Below are positions 26,209-34,381 of a stretch of DNA of 64,000 bases, in pieces. The notes beneath the pieces were generated by a model. That model ran no database searches. It saw only the letters and a program-made list of their open reading frames with translations, and was not told the origin of the DNA. How positions within the stretch are numbered: the first letter of the stretch is position 1; each line of letters opens with the position of its first letter. This DNA comes from Micrococcales bacterium (GTDB lineage: Bacteria > Actinomycetota > Actinomycetes > S36-B12 > UBA10799). A program made the translations under genes and the position numbers. The DNA is taken from contig JADKAV010000015.1 of the NCBI GenBank assembly GCA_016719135.1, forward strand, positions 1 through 64,000. The letters are read 5' to 3'.

Positions 26209-26280
26209 TGGGCGATACTGGGTTCGAACCAGTGACCTCTTCGGTGTGAACGAAGCGCGCTACCACTGCGCCAATCGCCC
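26209..26280 (-). tRNA. tRNA-Val (anticodon CAC)
   Basis: A 72-nt cloverleaf on the minus strand: acceptor GGGCGAT/ATCGCCC with discriminator A, anticodon loop TTCACAC, and the T-arm GGTTCGAACCC. CCA is not encoded. It differs from tRNA-Val(GAC) at 29602 at only three positions, all in the anticodon arm. Confidence 0.95.
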
Positions 26281-26302
26281 TCAAGACGCAGATAAGACTA
26301 CC

Positions 26303-26704
26303 TCACAGGGGCCAGAGCCCTCGCACGCCGTCCAGTGAGGTTCCATACCGCCAGAGGTACGCACCAGCTGCTGCTGCCACCAGCACGAAGCCGGCCGCGG
26401 AGGCAGCCCGCACCTGGGTGCGGTACTGCGGGTCCTGCGCCTTCTCCTTGGCTTGCCGCAGTTTCTTGCGGATCGGATGGAGCAATTTCTGCGCCCATAC
26501 GTACTCAGAGGCAAGGATGATCAGGCCCAGCGCGATCATTGCCCAGCCCGGCCCGGGTAAGACCAGAAGCACCGCACCGAGCGTCATCACGCTGACGCCG
26601 GCCATAAAGACAGTGATCTTCCACGCCGTGTCCAGCAACCAGTTCTTGCGCAACCAGCCGCGGAACCGTCGGTTCCACGGGAGTCGGGTTGCGGGTTGTG
26701 TCAC
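26303..26704 (-). CDS. PGPGW-motif small membrane protein
   Basis: A 133-residue protein of the TIGR02611/PGPGW group. Two closely spaced membrane segments (about residues 28-65) carry the signature VLPGPGWAMIALGLIILASE; a third segment lies near residue 108 (AASAAGFVLVAAAAGAYLW). Basic stretches lie between (HPIRKKLRQAKEKAQ). The function is unknown. The GTG start follows TAGGCT by 7 nt. It ends 23 nt before the tRNA-Val gene on the same strand and is divergent from the SsgA-like gene. Confidence 0.8.
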   Translation of the reverse strand: MTQPATRLPWNRRFRGWLRKNWLLDTAWKITVFMAGVSVMTLGAVLLVLPGPGWAMIALGLIILASEYVWAQKLLHPIRKKLRQAKEKAQDPQYRTQVRAASAAGFVLVAAAAGAYLWRYGTSLDGVRGLWPL

Positions 26705-26711
26705 GTCTCAC

Positions 26712-26717
26712 AGCCTA
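26712..26717 (-). promoter_or_regulatory. -10 element, leaderless type, before the PGPGW gene
   Basis: Minus strand TAGGCT, then 7 nt, then the GTG at 26704. Confidence 0.5.
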
Positions 26718-26777
26718 AGTCGATTACGCGATGGAACGAAAGGGCACACCATTGACGTCAGTACCCACGGAGGAATC

Positions 26778-27206
26778 ATGCATACGGAACCCATCCCCAC
26801 GGTCGTCACAGCGGAGATCACCTTGAACCTGGTGATCGGCACCGAGTATGGAATGCCCGTGCCTGCACGATTCAGCTACTCAGCACACCAACCGCTGTCC
26901 GTGACTGCCGAGTTCCAAGGCGGCGAAGCGGCCGTCCAGTGGGTGTTCGCCCGGGACCTCTTGCAGGAGGGTACAAAACGTCCGGTCGGTGACGGGGACG
27001 TTACGTGCTGGCCGGCCACGGTCACTGGGGAACGGGTGGTGTGTATCGCCCTGCGCTCGCCGTCAGGTCAAGCCCTCCTGGAAGCCCCTGCCGACCAGAT
27101 CGCGGCATTCCTTGACCGCGCCTACGAGACGGTGCCTGCGGGCGCCGAGGCGGATTTCCTCGACCTGGACGGTCTCATCGCCGACTTGCTCGCTGCAAAC
27201 GACTGA
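26778..27206 (+). CDS. SsgA/SsgB-family cell division and sporulation regulator
   Basis: A 142-residue SsgA-like protein. Diagnostic stretches are VPARFSYSAHQPLSVTAEF near residue 30, QWVFARDLLQEGTKRPVGDG, and VCIALRSPSGQALLEAP. In streptomycetes SsgB localises FtsZ with SsgA to set septum sites; other actinomycetes carry one SsgB-like copy. A strong GGAGG lies 5 nt before the ATG. The DLDGLIADLL tail is acidic. The family is limited to actinobacteria, many of which form hyphae or sporangia, so its presence is taxonomically informative. Whether this organism sporulates cannot be told. Confidence 0.85.
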   Translation: MHTEPIPTVVTAEITLNLVIGTEYGMPVPARFSYSAHQPLSVTAEFQGGEAAVQWVFARDLLQEGTKRPVGDGDVTCWPATVTGERVVCIALRSPSGQALLEAPADQIAAFLDRAYETVPAGAEADFLDLDGLIADLLAAND

Positions 27207-27223
27207 CAGTATTCGACGACGGC

Positions 27224-28045
27224 TCAGGCCGGGTCGACATCCGCACGACTGCGCGCCCGGAAGCCCTCGACCAGCCCGGCTGTCACCGGACCCGGGGCGT
27301 CCAATGTGCGCGCGCCCACCCTGTCGACCGGGTGTACGTCGCGGGTGCTGGAGGTGATGAAGATCTCGTCCGCTGTGTCGAGCACTGACAGCGGCATGCT
27401 GCGCTCCTCGACCTCGAACCATTCGACGACCAGATCCCGTGTGATGCCGGCCAGACATCCTTCGGCAACCGGTGGGGTGAAGACCCGCCCGTCGATCACC
27501 ACGAAGACGTTGCTGCCCGTCCCCTCACAAAGGTTGCCCGCGAGGTTCCCCAGGATCGCCTCGCTGAACCCGTCTGCTCGAGCTTCAGCCAGGCACACGG
27601 CGTTCTCGGCGTACGACGTCGTCTTCAGGCCCATCAACGGAGACCGTTCGTTGCGCGGCCAACGACTGACCACCACCTGCGTTGTAGCGGGCCAGGGTCG
27701 GCCCTCGAGGCTGACACACGCGAGGGTGGGAGGCCCGTCGCCACGTTGAGACCCCAGTGGACCGGGTCCAGACGTGTAGGTGATCCGCAGGACTCCGAGG
27801 GGGTACGCCTGCCTCGCCATGAGTTCATCAACCGCTGTCCGGACGACGTGTTCGTCCACGGCCGGCAGGCCGAGCCCCCTCGCGGAACGGTTCAGGCGCT
27901 GCAGGTGGCGGGTCAGCGCGAACGGCACACCGGCCTCGGTCTTGAGCGTTTCGAAAACGCCGTCACCCACGGTGAAACCGTGATCGACGACCGCTACCCG
28001 GGCCTGTGAAACCGCCTGCACCTCACCGTTGATCCAACTCCACAC
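27224..28045 (-). CDS. pabC: Class IV aminotransferase, probable aminodeoxychorismate lyase
   Basis: A 273-residue fold-type IV PLP enzyme. It begins WSWINGEVQAVSQARVAVVD and HGFTVGDGVFETLKT, has the PLP lysine in MGLKTTSYAENA, and the phosphate-binding EGTGSNVFVVIDG and PVAEGCLAGITRD. Branched-chain and D-amino acid aminotransferases share the fold, but the gene next to pabB argues for aminodeoxychorismate lyase, which makes p-aminobenzoate for folate. The GTG start lies 39 nt after the pabB stop. Confidence 0.85.
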   Translation of the reverse strand: MWSWINGEVQAVSQARVAVVDHGFTVGDGVFETLKTEAGVPFALTRHLQRLNRSARGLGLPAVDEHVVRTAVDELMARQAYPLGVLRITYTSGPGPLGSQRGDGPPTLACVSLEGRPWPATTQVVVSRWPRNERSPLMGLKTTSYAENAVCLAEARADGFSEAILGNLAGNLCEGTGSNVFVVIDGRVFTPPVAEGCLAGITRDLVVEWFEVEERSMPLSVLDTADEIFITSSTRDVHPVDRVGARTLDAPGPVTAGLVEGFRARSRADVDPA

Positions 28046-28084
28046 ACTGCTACCTTTTCACGGAATCGGCAGACGCAAGGCCAA

Positions 28085-29050
28085 TCAGGCGACCCGCCTT
28101 GAGTTCGGTTTCCCGCCACTCCCCACCGGGTCGCTGCCCCATGTGATGCCCGCCCCGGTTCCGAATTTGAGCTCAGCGCCGTCCAGCCAGAAGGTGCGGA
28201 TGGCCACACCCAACTCAGCCCTCTGAGTATCCGCGTCGATCCACCCGAACGCGCCGCAGTACCACTGGCGCGAGCAGGGTTCCACGCGCGCGATGACCTC
28301 CAGCGCGGAACTCTTAGGCGCACCGGACACGCTGCCGGGCGGAAAGGTGGCTGCGAAGATGTCCGGCCAGCCATGGCGCCCAATGTCCGCGGCAACACTG
28401 CTGACCAGGTGGTACAGACCCGGATACGACTCGACCGCCATCAACTGCTCGACCACCACGCTGCCCACCTCGGCCAGGCGTCCCAGGTCGTTGCGCACCA
28501 GGTCCACGATCATGACGTTCTCTGCGCGGTCCTTGACAAGGAATCCGGTAGGAGAGGCGGAGGTGCCTTTGATCGGGCTCGACCTGAGCACAGTGCCGCG
28601 AAGGCTCAGGAAGCGTTCCGGAGAGGCCGACGCGATGTGCACGCCATGCTCGGGGAGTTGCAGGAGTCCGGCGAAAGCCCCCTTCATCTCCGCCAGGCGG
28701 CCGTACAGCCCCAGCACTCCGTCGGCGTCACAAGCCGCACTGAGCACGCGGCACAGATTCACCTGATACACCCACCCGCGCGCGATCTCCGCCTGGACGT
28801 CCCGCACGCACCGGGTGTATGCCGGCTCGTCCAACGAGGATGCCCAGGAACCCCGAACGCCATCCCACGCTTTCGTCGAGGGCTGACTCGCCTCCCAACG
28901 CCCGAAGCGCGCCAGCACAACTTGGCCTTCGAATCCAACCGCCACGGCCCAGCGCCCACCGCGGCCCAATGCCTGCAGATCATCGGTAACCTCAAGCAAT
29001 TCCGACGCCCGCAGGTTCCCGAAACGCGCCTCAGGCTGGCCGGTGTGCAC
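28085..29050 (-). CDS. pabB: Aminodeoxychorismate synthase component I
   Basis: A 321-residue chorismate-binding enzyme converting chorismate and ammonia to aminodeoxychorismate. Conserved blocks are YQVNLCRVLSA, SASPERFLSLRG, SSPIKGTSAS, IVDLVRNDLGRLAEVGSV and FPPGSVSGAPK, in the family order. The product is shorter than the usual 450 residues because most of the N-terminal domain is missing, as in many actinomycete PabB proteins. GTG start with GGGGAGG 7 nt upstream. pabC follows, giving a two-gene p-aminobenzoate unit; the glutamine amidotransferase partner pabA is not in the window. Confidence 0.88.
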   Translation of the reverse strand: MHTGQPEARFGNLRASELLEVTDDLQALGRGGRWAVAVGFEGQVVLARFGRWEASQPSTKAWDGVRGSWASSLDEPAYTRCVRDVQAEIARGWVYQVNLCRVLSAACDADGVLGLYGRLAEMKGAFAGLLQLPEHGVHIASASPERFLSLRGTVLRSSPIKGTSASPTGFLVKDRAENVMIVDLVRNDLGRLAEVGSVVVEQLMAVESYPGLYHLVSSVAADIGRHGWPDIFAATFPPGSVSGAPKSSALEVIARVEPCSRQWYCGAFGWIDADTQRAELGVAIRTFWLDGAELKFGTGAGITWGSDPVGSGGKPNSRRVA

Positions 29051-29137
29051 GCTTCATCCTCCCCTGACGAGTTCCACCTTGTCCCGGGTGTCCCCGACAG
29101 CCCTGCAAACCCGTTTAGGGCGGTGGCAACGCGCTTC

Positions 29138-29191
29138 AGGGCGACGTTGTTGGGCATTCAGGCCTGGTGGACTCCCCAACAACGTCGCCCT
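29138..29191. repeat. Perfect 17-bp palindrome upstream of pabB
   Basis: AGGGCGACGTTGTTGGG (29138-29154) and its exact complement at 29175-29191 enclose 20 nt. It lies about 90 bp upstream of the pabB start, so it is not a terminator for that gene. The rest of 29051-29425 shows only a possible tRNA promoter. Confidence 0.75.
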
Positions 29192-29386
29192 CAATAACTG
29201 TTCTGCGCTCGGGTGCCGCGGACGCAGCCATGTCGGCCAGGACTCGGACGTGCAACTCTGCCTCAGTCTCTGACTCGGTCAGCGAACCTGGCATCGGCGT
29301 GCGGAGGTGGCCGGCCCCGCTGTTGTGCACGAGAGGAAGCGAAGACATGTTGAGGTACCTGGTGTCCAGTGAGTGCGCTGCTCGGT

Positions 29387-29392
29387 TATGCT
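29387..29392 (+). promoter_or_regulatory. Probable -10 of the tRNA cluster
   Basis: TATGCT lies 33 nt before tRNA-Gly; the matching -35 is weak (GTCCAG). Confidence 0.35.
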
Positions 29393-29425
29393 GGTCCAAG
29401 CCGGTACGATCCCGGCGACACAAAC

Positions 29426-29498
29426 GCGGACGTAGCGCAGCTGGTAGCGCATCACCTTGCCAAGGTGAGGGTCGCGGGTTCGAATCCCGTCGTCCGCT
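29426..29498 (+). tRNA. tRNA-Gly (anticodon GCC)
   Basis: 73 nt, acceptor GCGGACG/CGTCCGC, anticodon loop TTGCCAA, T-arm GGGTTCGAATCCC. CCA not encoded. First of three clustered tRNAs. Confidence 0.95.
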
Positions 29499-29518
29499 CG
29501 AGAGGCCACGGGGCTTCT

Positions 29519-29589
29519 GGTGGAGTGGCCGAGAGGCGAGGCAACGGCCTGCAAAGCCGTCTACACGGGTTCGAATCCCGTCTCCACCT
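29519..29589 (+). tRNA. tRNA-Cys (anticodon GCA)
   Basis: 71 nt, acceptor GGTGGAG/CTCCACC, anticodon loop CTGCAAA, T-arm GGGTTCGAATCCC. CCA not encoded. Confidence 0.95.
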
Positions 29590-29601
29590 CGCTTCACAAG
29601 C

Positions 29602-29673
29602 GGGCGATTGGCGCAGTGGTAGCGCGCTTCCTTGACACGGAAGAGGTCACTGGTTCGAACCCAGTATCGCCCA
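29602..29673 (+). tRNA. tRNA-Val (anticodon GAC)
   Basis: 72 nt, acceptor GGGCGAT/ATCGCCC, anticodon loop CTTGACACG with GAC. 69 of 72 positions equal tRNA-Val(CAC) at 26209, which lies on the opposite strand. The order Gly-Cys-Val is a common actinobacterial tRNA cluster. Confidence 0.95.
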
Positions 29674-29677
29674 CCGA

Positions 29678-29705
29678 ACCCCCTGGTGACAGGGGGTCTT
29701 TTCTT
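29678..29705 (+). terminator. Rho-independent terminator of the tRNA cluster
   Basis: ACCCCCTG and CAGGGGGT with a 4-nt loop, followed by CTTTTCTT, 5 nt after tRNA-Val. Confidence 0.9.
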
Positions 29706-29848
29706 GCCCTCCACCCCCCGAAGACCGCATTGGGGAGCCAAGCCGACCATTCTGGCTCCTCGATGGAACCGAACGGCGGTAACCGGGCGCGCCGAATCCC
29801 CTTCGACGGGATATGTCTAAGCATTCTTGCCGCGGGTACCAATACGAC

Positions 29849-29992
29849 ATGGATTTTCTACTGTGGATTCTTGCCGTTGTCCTTGTTGTCGCAGGCATTT
29901 TCGCCATCGTGCGTAGTCAGGTGCTCTGGGGTGTTGTGCTGATCGTCGTGGGTCTCATTGTGGGACCCGGCGGTGTGAGCCTGTTGTCATGA
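29849..29992 (+). CDS. GPGG-motif small membrane protein
   Basis: A 47-residue protein. After MDFLLWI comes one long hydrophobic stretch (VVLVVAGIFAIV), a short polar break (RSQ) and a second (WGVVLIVVGLIVG), ending with the GPGGVS motif that defines a small-protein family in actinobacteria. It is too short for routine gene calling. The function is unknown; the two membrane spans and conserved GPGG turn suggest a structural or signalling peptide in the membrane. ACCAAT 5 nt upstream may be its -10. Confidence 0.7.
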   Translation: MDFLLWILAVVLVVAGIFAIVRSQVLWGVVLIVVGLIVGPGGVSLLS

Positions 29993-30000
29993 CGCGCCGA

Positions 30001-30786
30001 CTATGGCGGGTCCTGACCCCCCGTCGGCGACGTATGTTGACCGTTTTCGACCTGCTGGTGGACGGCGGTGCTGCCGCTGTTCCCGCAGGCCGGAAGTGAC
30101 CGCTCAAGGAGGAGTTGGACCTGCTCGCGCATGGCTTGCGCGGCGGTCGTGGGTAGCAAGCGCATGATCGCTCGTGCAGCCTGCGGCGTGCGCTCATACC
30201 CCCCCGCCAGTTCCGGCCATTCAACCGAATTGCTCAGTTCGGCCCGGCGAGCGGAGTTGTAGGGGTCGTCGCCGCCCCGTATTCGTAGTGCATTGGTCAG
30301 CGCCTCGCCTTGAACGATCTGCATCGCCGCGAGTCGCTCACCCCGCAACCACCGATGAAGTCCCACGTACAGATTCGACAGGACTTCATCCACGAGCCAT
30401 TGCGCCGAGGGTGGTGGCGACATCGCGGGTGTCAGAAGGCTCACGTCGAAGGCTGGCCTGGCCCACACCACCCGGCCGGGGGCGAAAGGAATCCCGGGCA
30501 ACTCCTCAGGTGTTAAAACGGCGAACTCGTGGTAGATCCCGGCCACCAAGGCCTTGTACCCGTCGCGGGTGTTCCGGTGCAGCCATTCGATCGGGCCGCC
30601 CAACCATGAGACGTCTTCCAGCAGCCGCCGCTTGTCATCGGTGATGACGAAGAAGTCGAGGTCCGAGTGCTCGTCGAGGCGGTGGACATCACGTCCGACA
30701 GATCCGAGAGCCAGCAGAGCCAATGCCGAAGGATCTGACTGCAGTCGCAAGGCCATCTCGTCCAGACGCTGCAGCAGAGCGTTCAT
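30001..30786 (-). CDS. Nucleotidyltransferase-domain protein
   Basis: A 261-residue protein with a Pol-beta type nucleotidyltransferase core near the N-terminus: LLALGSVGRDVHRLDEHSDL followed by DFFVI, the GS-x9-DxD signature. A helical C-terminal domain follows (NLYVGLHRWLRGERLAAMQI, RIRGGDDPYNSARRAEL), similar to aminoglycoside or lincosamide nucleotidyltransferase relatives and MNT-type proteins. The substrate is unknown. Its start overlaps the stop of the M20 gene (ATGA). Confidence 0.75.
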   Translation of the reverse strand: MNALLQRLDEMALRLQSDPSALALLALGSVGRDVHRLDEHSDLDFFVITDDKRRLLEDVSWLGGPIEWLHRNTRDGYKALVAGIYHEFAVLTPEELPGIPFAPGRVVWARPAFDVSLLTPAMSPPPSAQWLVDEVLSNLYVGLHRWLRGERLAAMQIVQGEALTNALRIRGGDDPYNSARRAELSNSVEWPELAGGYERTPQAARAIMRLLPTTAAQAMREQVQLLLERSLPACGNSGSTAVHQQVENGQHTSPTGGQDPP

Positions 30787-32078
30787 GCGTCGCGCAGGAA
30801 GCGGTCCAACACCCGCACACCGAACTCCAGCGACGACACCGGCACACGCTCATCGATGCCGTGGAACAACGACGTGAAATCCAGATCGGCGGGCAGTTGA
30901 AGAGGCGCAAAACCGTAGCAGCGGATCCCCAACAGCGACAAGGCTTTTGCATCGGTGCCACCGGACAGCGTGTAGGGCACCGGTATCGCGTGCGGATCCT
31001 CAGCGCGCAGCGCTGCGGTCATCCCCGCAACCAGGTCCCCATCGAAGGTCGTCTGCAGACTGATGTCCTTCTCCTGGGGTTCGTAGGTGACCCCCGGCTC
31101 GAGCAATGCGTCGAACTGGGCGAAGAAATCCTCTTCGAGTCCGGGGAGGAAACGCGCGTCCACCATGGCTTGGGCCTCCCCGGGGATCACGTTGCTCTTG
31201 TACCCCGCAGACAGCATGGTCGGGTTGGCAGTGTGCCGCATCGTGGCCCCGATCATTCGCGCCGCCGGGCCGAGCTGTCCGATAACGGCCTCCGGGTCTG
31301 ATGGGTCGAACGGAACCCCCGCCGCGTCGCAAGCCGCCTCCAAGAACTCCTGCACCGGCGGAGTCAGCTGAATCGGAAACCGGTGCTCCCCGATCCGGCT
31401 GATCGTACGAGCTAACCGGGTCACCGCGTTGTCGTCATGGATCAGCGACCCATGGGCCGCGGTGCCGCTGGCTTTCAGCCGCAGCCACGCCAACCCCTTC
31501 TGTGCGGTTTCGATCATGTAGAGCCGCATGTGATTGGCCAGTTCCACCGAGAAGCCGCCGACTTCGCCGATTCCTTCGGTCACGCCTTCAAGCAACTCCG
31601 GACGGTTCTCCACGACCCAGTGCGCGCCGTGTCGGCCTCCGGCCTCCTCATCGGGCAGGAACAGTAGGACGATGTCGCGCCGGGGTTTGATCCCGTGCGA
31701 CTGCCACTGCTGGACGACCGTGAGGATCATCGCGTCCATGTCCTTCATATCCACGGCGCCTCTACCCCAGACCATGCCGTCGTGGATCGTGCCCTCGAAA
31801 GCGGGCACAGACCAGTCAGCAGCTATCGCGGGGACGACGTCGAGGTGGGCGTGGATCACCAGACCGGGTGCCTGCGGGTCCTGACCGGGGATGCGGCAGA
31901 CCACGGCCTGGCGAGTGGCAGAGGTGGTCTGGAAACGCTCAGGTTGCAGACCGGCCCCGCGCAGGAAGGCCTCCACGTACTCGGCGGCTGATGCCTCCCC
32001 TGGGCCGGTGCCGTCGCCGTAGTTCGAGGTGTCCAAGCTGATCAGCTCGGAGCAGATGGTCGCCACGTCGGAGGTCAT
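30783..32078 (-). CDS. M20/M25/M40 family metallo-hydrolase
   Basis: A 431-residue dinuclear zinc hydrolase. It shows VIHAHLDVVPA, VWGRGAVDMKDMDAM, FLPDEEAGGRHGAHW and the final histidine in SLFHGIDERVPVSS. The family includes acetylornithine deacetylase, succinyl-diaminopimelate desuccinylase and aminoacylases; this one is closest in feel to the general M20 peptidase/aminoacylase branch. The ATG giving MTSDVATICSEL is chosen because it begins at the conserved helix. It is divergent from the RNA ligase-like gene (61 nt apart) and coupled to the nucleotidyltransferase gene. Confidence 0.87.
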   Translation of the reverse strand: MTSDVATICSELISLDTSNYGDGTGPGEASAAEYVEAFLRGAGLQPERFQTTSATRQAVVCRIPGQDPQAPGLVIHAHLDVVPAIAADWSVPAFEGTIHDGMVWGRGAVDMKDMDAMILTVVQQWQSHGIKPRRDIVLLFLPDEEAGGRHGAHWVVENRPELLEGVTEGIGEVGGFSVELANHMRLYMIETAQKGLAWLRLKASGTAAHGSLIHDDNAVTRLARTISRIGEHRFPIQLTPPVQEFLEAACDAAGVPFDPSDPEAVIGQLGPAARMIGATMRHTANPTMLSAGYKSNVIPGEAQAMVDARFLPGLEEDFFAQFDALLEPGVTYEPQEKDISLQTTFDGDLVAGMTAALRAEDPHAIPVPYTLSGGTDAKALSLLGIRCYGFAPLQLPADLDFTSLFHGIDERVPVSSLEFGVRVLDRFLRDA

Positions 32079-32139
32079 GGGATCACTGTGCCACGGATCG
32101 GCCTGGTCGGGGACCGGGTCGATGGGCCACAGTGACAGC

Positions 32140-32667
32140 ATGACCGAGCGTTTGTTCGTGGCACTGTGGCCCGAGCCACAGGTGGTCGAGGCAGTTCGCC
32201 GGCAGCTCGAACCGATTCAAGATCGATACCGTGAGTTGCGCTGGCAAACGCCGGACCGTTGGCACCTGACCCTTGCCTTCCTGGGTGAGCGCGGACGCGA
32301 CAAGGAGATGTCGCGCCTGCAGCGAATCGAGCCGCCAACTGTCGGTCCTTTATGCATCTCTGGCAGCGGGCGATTCGGCCCAGTGTTGTGGCTCGGGATC
32401 GACTCCGGCCCCTGGCTTGCCGACCTGGCCGGCGAGGTGCGACGGGTGCATGACGTGCACGACCGACGCTTCCGGGCGCATCTCACGGTCGCGCGATCGC
32501 GCTCGGCTCTCGGGCAGTGCCAACTCACCCGCGCCGTGGTCGATCTGGCGAGCGTGCGCTCCCCCACATGGACCCCTTCCGAATTGGTGCTCGTCGCCTC
32601 GACGATCGGCCCTGCGGCTTCGTACCGGGCCCTTTCGGCTTCTGCGCTGACTGGTGACAGGCCGTGA
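32140..32667 (+). CDS. thpR: 2'-5' RNA ligase / 2H phosphoesterase family protein
   Basis: A 175-residue 2H phosphoesterase. The two HxTx motifs are HLTLAFLG and HLTVARSR, about 85 residues apart, which is the expected spacing for the RNA 2',3'-cyclic phosphodiesterase fold. It starts with the typical RLFVALWPEPQVVEAVRRQL. Bacterial members open 2',3'-cyclic phosphates on RNA and can ligate tRNA halves in vitro; the biological role is unclear. tRNA-Leu begins 30 nt after the stop. Confidence 0.9.
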   Translation: MTERLFVALWPEPQVVEAVRRQLEPIQDRYRELRWQTPDRWHLTLAFLGERGRDKEMSRLQRIEPPTVGPLCISGSGRFGPVLWLGIDSGPWLADLAGEVRRVHDVHDRRFRAHLTVARSRSALGQCQLTRAVVDLASVRSPTWTPSELVLVASTIGPAASYRALSASALTGDRP

Positions 32668-32697
32668 CGGGCGCTTGATACTCTTGAACCCCAACCG

Positions 32698-32784
32698 GTC
32701 CGGGTGGCGGAATAGGCAGACGCGCTAGCTTGAGGTGCTAGTGCCCGTAACAGGGCGTGGGGGTTCAAATCCCCTCGGACACCA
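32698..32784 (+). tRNA. tRNA-Leu (anticodon GAG)
   Basis: 87-nt class II tRNA with a long variable arm (GTGCCCGTAACAGGGCGT), acceptor GTCCGGG/CTCGGAC, anticodon loop CTTGAGG and encoded CCA, unlike the other four tRNAs here. A T-run follows directly. Confidence 0.95.
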
Positions 32785-33127
32785 GTTTTTCTCTCGACGG
32801 CGCGACTGCCGGAGCCACAATTTGCGAAATAGCCCGTTAGTTGCCAAATGGCCGGCAAACTACGGGTCATTTGGTAACTAACGGGCCGTTTCACAATCTC
32901 GATGTCGATTGGGTCAGCCATTCCTAGAGGGACCAGATCCTTCACCCAAAGGCCCGTCCAAGGCAGCTCTGATCAGTGCGGTGATAGTTGCGACGACGAC
33001 GTCCGGGCAGCCGACCCGAGGCAGCCCGGCTCGAAGCGAGGTGTCCAACCTGGGGTGTTGTGCACAATCCGTTGCCTCGGTTGTGGCACTTCTGACTGGT
33101 GCGTATCGCGCGGGTACCAGGGCGGGA
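32785..33127. repeat. Long palindrome and gene-free stretch before ltrA end
   Basis: A 25-bp arm at 32826-32850 pairs with 32868-32892 (22 of 25 matching) around 17 nt. Its core TTAGTTGCCAAATG is the motif of the 71-bp tandem array at 12.2 kb. The remaining 230 bases hold no convincing gene. Confidence 0.75.
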
Positions 33128-34243
33128 TCAGAAGTTCGAGGACGTGATGGAACTCCGCGGGCTAGCCGCGAGCGTGAAGCCCAGCCACACAACGGCGATC
33201 ACGATCGTGGTGGGGGTGGACTGAGAATCCACGATCCAAGCGCCCACCGCGACTGCGATGAGGGCCACGGCGCCTGACGCCTTGATCGGCAAGCGATGGT
33301 CGTCTGCGACCCAAGCCATGACGGCCAGACTGACAGCCACCAGGGCCGCCGGACCGGTGAGCAGGGCGGCCACGCTGGCCGAGTCGTTGAGCAAGTCGGA
33401 ACCGACGACCGCCAGGCTCAAGCCGACTGCCAGTCCGAGCAGAGCGACGTGGAAGGGCAGATGGGCTGTTACCCATGCCATTCGCGCGCGGCCCTCAAGC
33501 CGCTTCACGGTGGCGGGCCCGATGAAGTAGGCCCACCACGTCGTGGTGAGTATCACGAAGACCGTGACCAATGCGATCACCCGAACCGACCACACCGAGT
33601 CTGCGCCGGTTCTCAAGACAAGTTTGACCAGAGTCTCGCCCACGATGATCAGGGTCAGCTCGCCAAGCCGGTGCGTGAGAGCAGTCATCTCAACTTCGGG
33701 GTCGCGAACCGCCGGGACGATGGCAGCCGCCAAGGCGACGATGGCGATGACCCACACCACCACATCCGCAGCAGGAGGAAGAACCAACGAACTGATCAGC
33801 ATGATTACCGAAACGCCAACCAGTTTTGGCACGGCTGAGGGAAGGTGTACATCGAAGCGCTTGGATCGCAGCGCCAGGGCCAGGCAGCCGCACAGCAAAG
33901 CTGCGAGCAGGACGACGAACAGGCCGGCTCTGTCGAACTCGGTCTCGTCGGCTGCGACAGACAGAAGCAGCACAACCCCCATCTGAGAAACGAGCAAAAC
34001 CACGGTGCCTGTGGTGAAAATGCGCAGCCGGGTCGTGAACGCAGCGGTGGAGGCATTCGTCAACACCCAGGCGCACCCGAGCACCGCGTAGACCGTCAGG
34101 AACCAGATCCCACCGACCACTGTGTGGTTGTAGGCATAGGAGCCGGTGATGGCGATGATCCCCGCGGCGAATGCCAGGTCGAAGAAAAGGTCCACCCAGT
34201 TGGCAGCGGGCCACTGGACTCTGCCCTCTGCCTGCGCGCCCAC
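33128..34243 (-). CDS. ltrA: Low temperature requirement protein LtrA family
   Basis: A 371-residue integral membrane protein of the LtrA family. The opening WVDLFFDLAFAAGIIAITG is diagnostic, and the mid-protein signature LTHRLGELTLIIVGETLVKL matches the family's conserved HRLGELT/GE element. About ten hydrophobic segments span the protein. LtrA was named from a Listeria mutant unable to grow in the cold; its molecular role is unknown. GTG start. It is monocistronic and shares orientation with the DUF1576 gene. Confidence 0.87.
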   Translation of the reverse strand: MGAQAEGRVQWPAANWVDLFFDLAFAAGIIAITGSYAYNHTVVGGIWFLTVYAVLGCAWVLTNASTAAFTTRLRIFTTGTVVLLVSQMGVVLLLSVAADETEFDRAGLFVVLLAALLCGCLALALRSKRFDVHLPSAVPKLVGVSVIMLISSLVLPPAADVVVWVIAIVALAAAIVPAVRDPEVEMTALTHRLGELTLIIVGETLVKLVLRTGADSVWSVRVIALVTVFVILTTTWWAYFIGPATVKRLEGRARMAWVTAHLPFHVALLGLAVGLSLAVVGSDLLNDSASVAALLTGPAALVAVSLAVMAWVADDHRLPIKASGAVALIAVAVGAWIVDSQSTPTTIVIAVVWLGFTLAASPRSSITSSNF

Positions 34244-34381
34244 TCAGGCGACGATAGCCGCCGCTGATCCGGCATGCCCGTTTCGAGAGCTCGCCCTATC
34301 GATGACGCCGCGCCGCCGTCACTGTAGGGACCCTGCGTCTTGGTGTGAGTAATGCTGGGCTGCTCCACGCCTCCTCGGCGT

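Noticed and set aside
29138..29191. Rho-independent terminator
   Set aside because: It lies upstream of the pabB start and no T-tract follows on either strand, so it is listed as a palindromic repeat.
29136..29750. A 204-codon minus-strand frame covering three tRNA genes
   Set aside because: It is antisense to tRNA-Gly, tRNA-Cys and tRNA-Val; its protein is a shadow of the tRNA sequences (repeated DGIRTR-like text typical of such artefacts).
32909..33277. Small plus-strand gene between tRNA-Leu and ltrA
   Set aside because: No ribosome-binding site or family resemblance, and its 3' half is antisense to ltrA.
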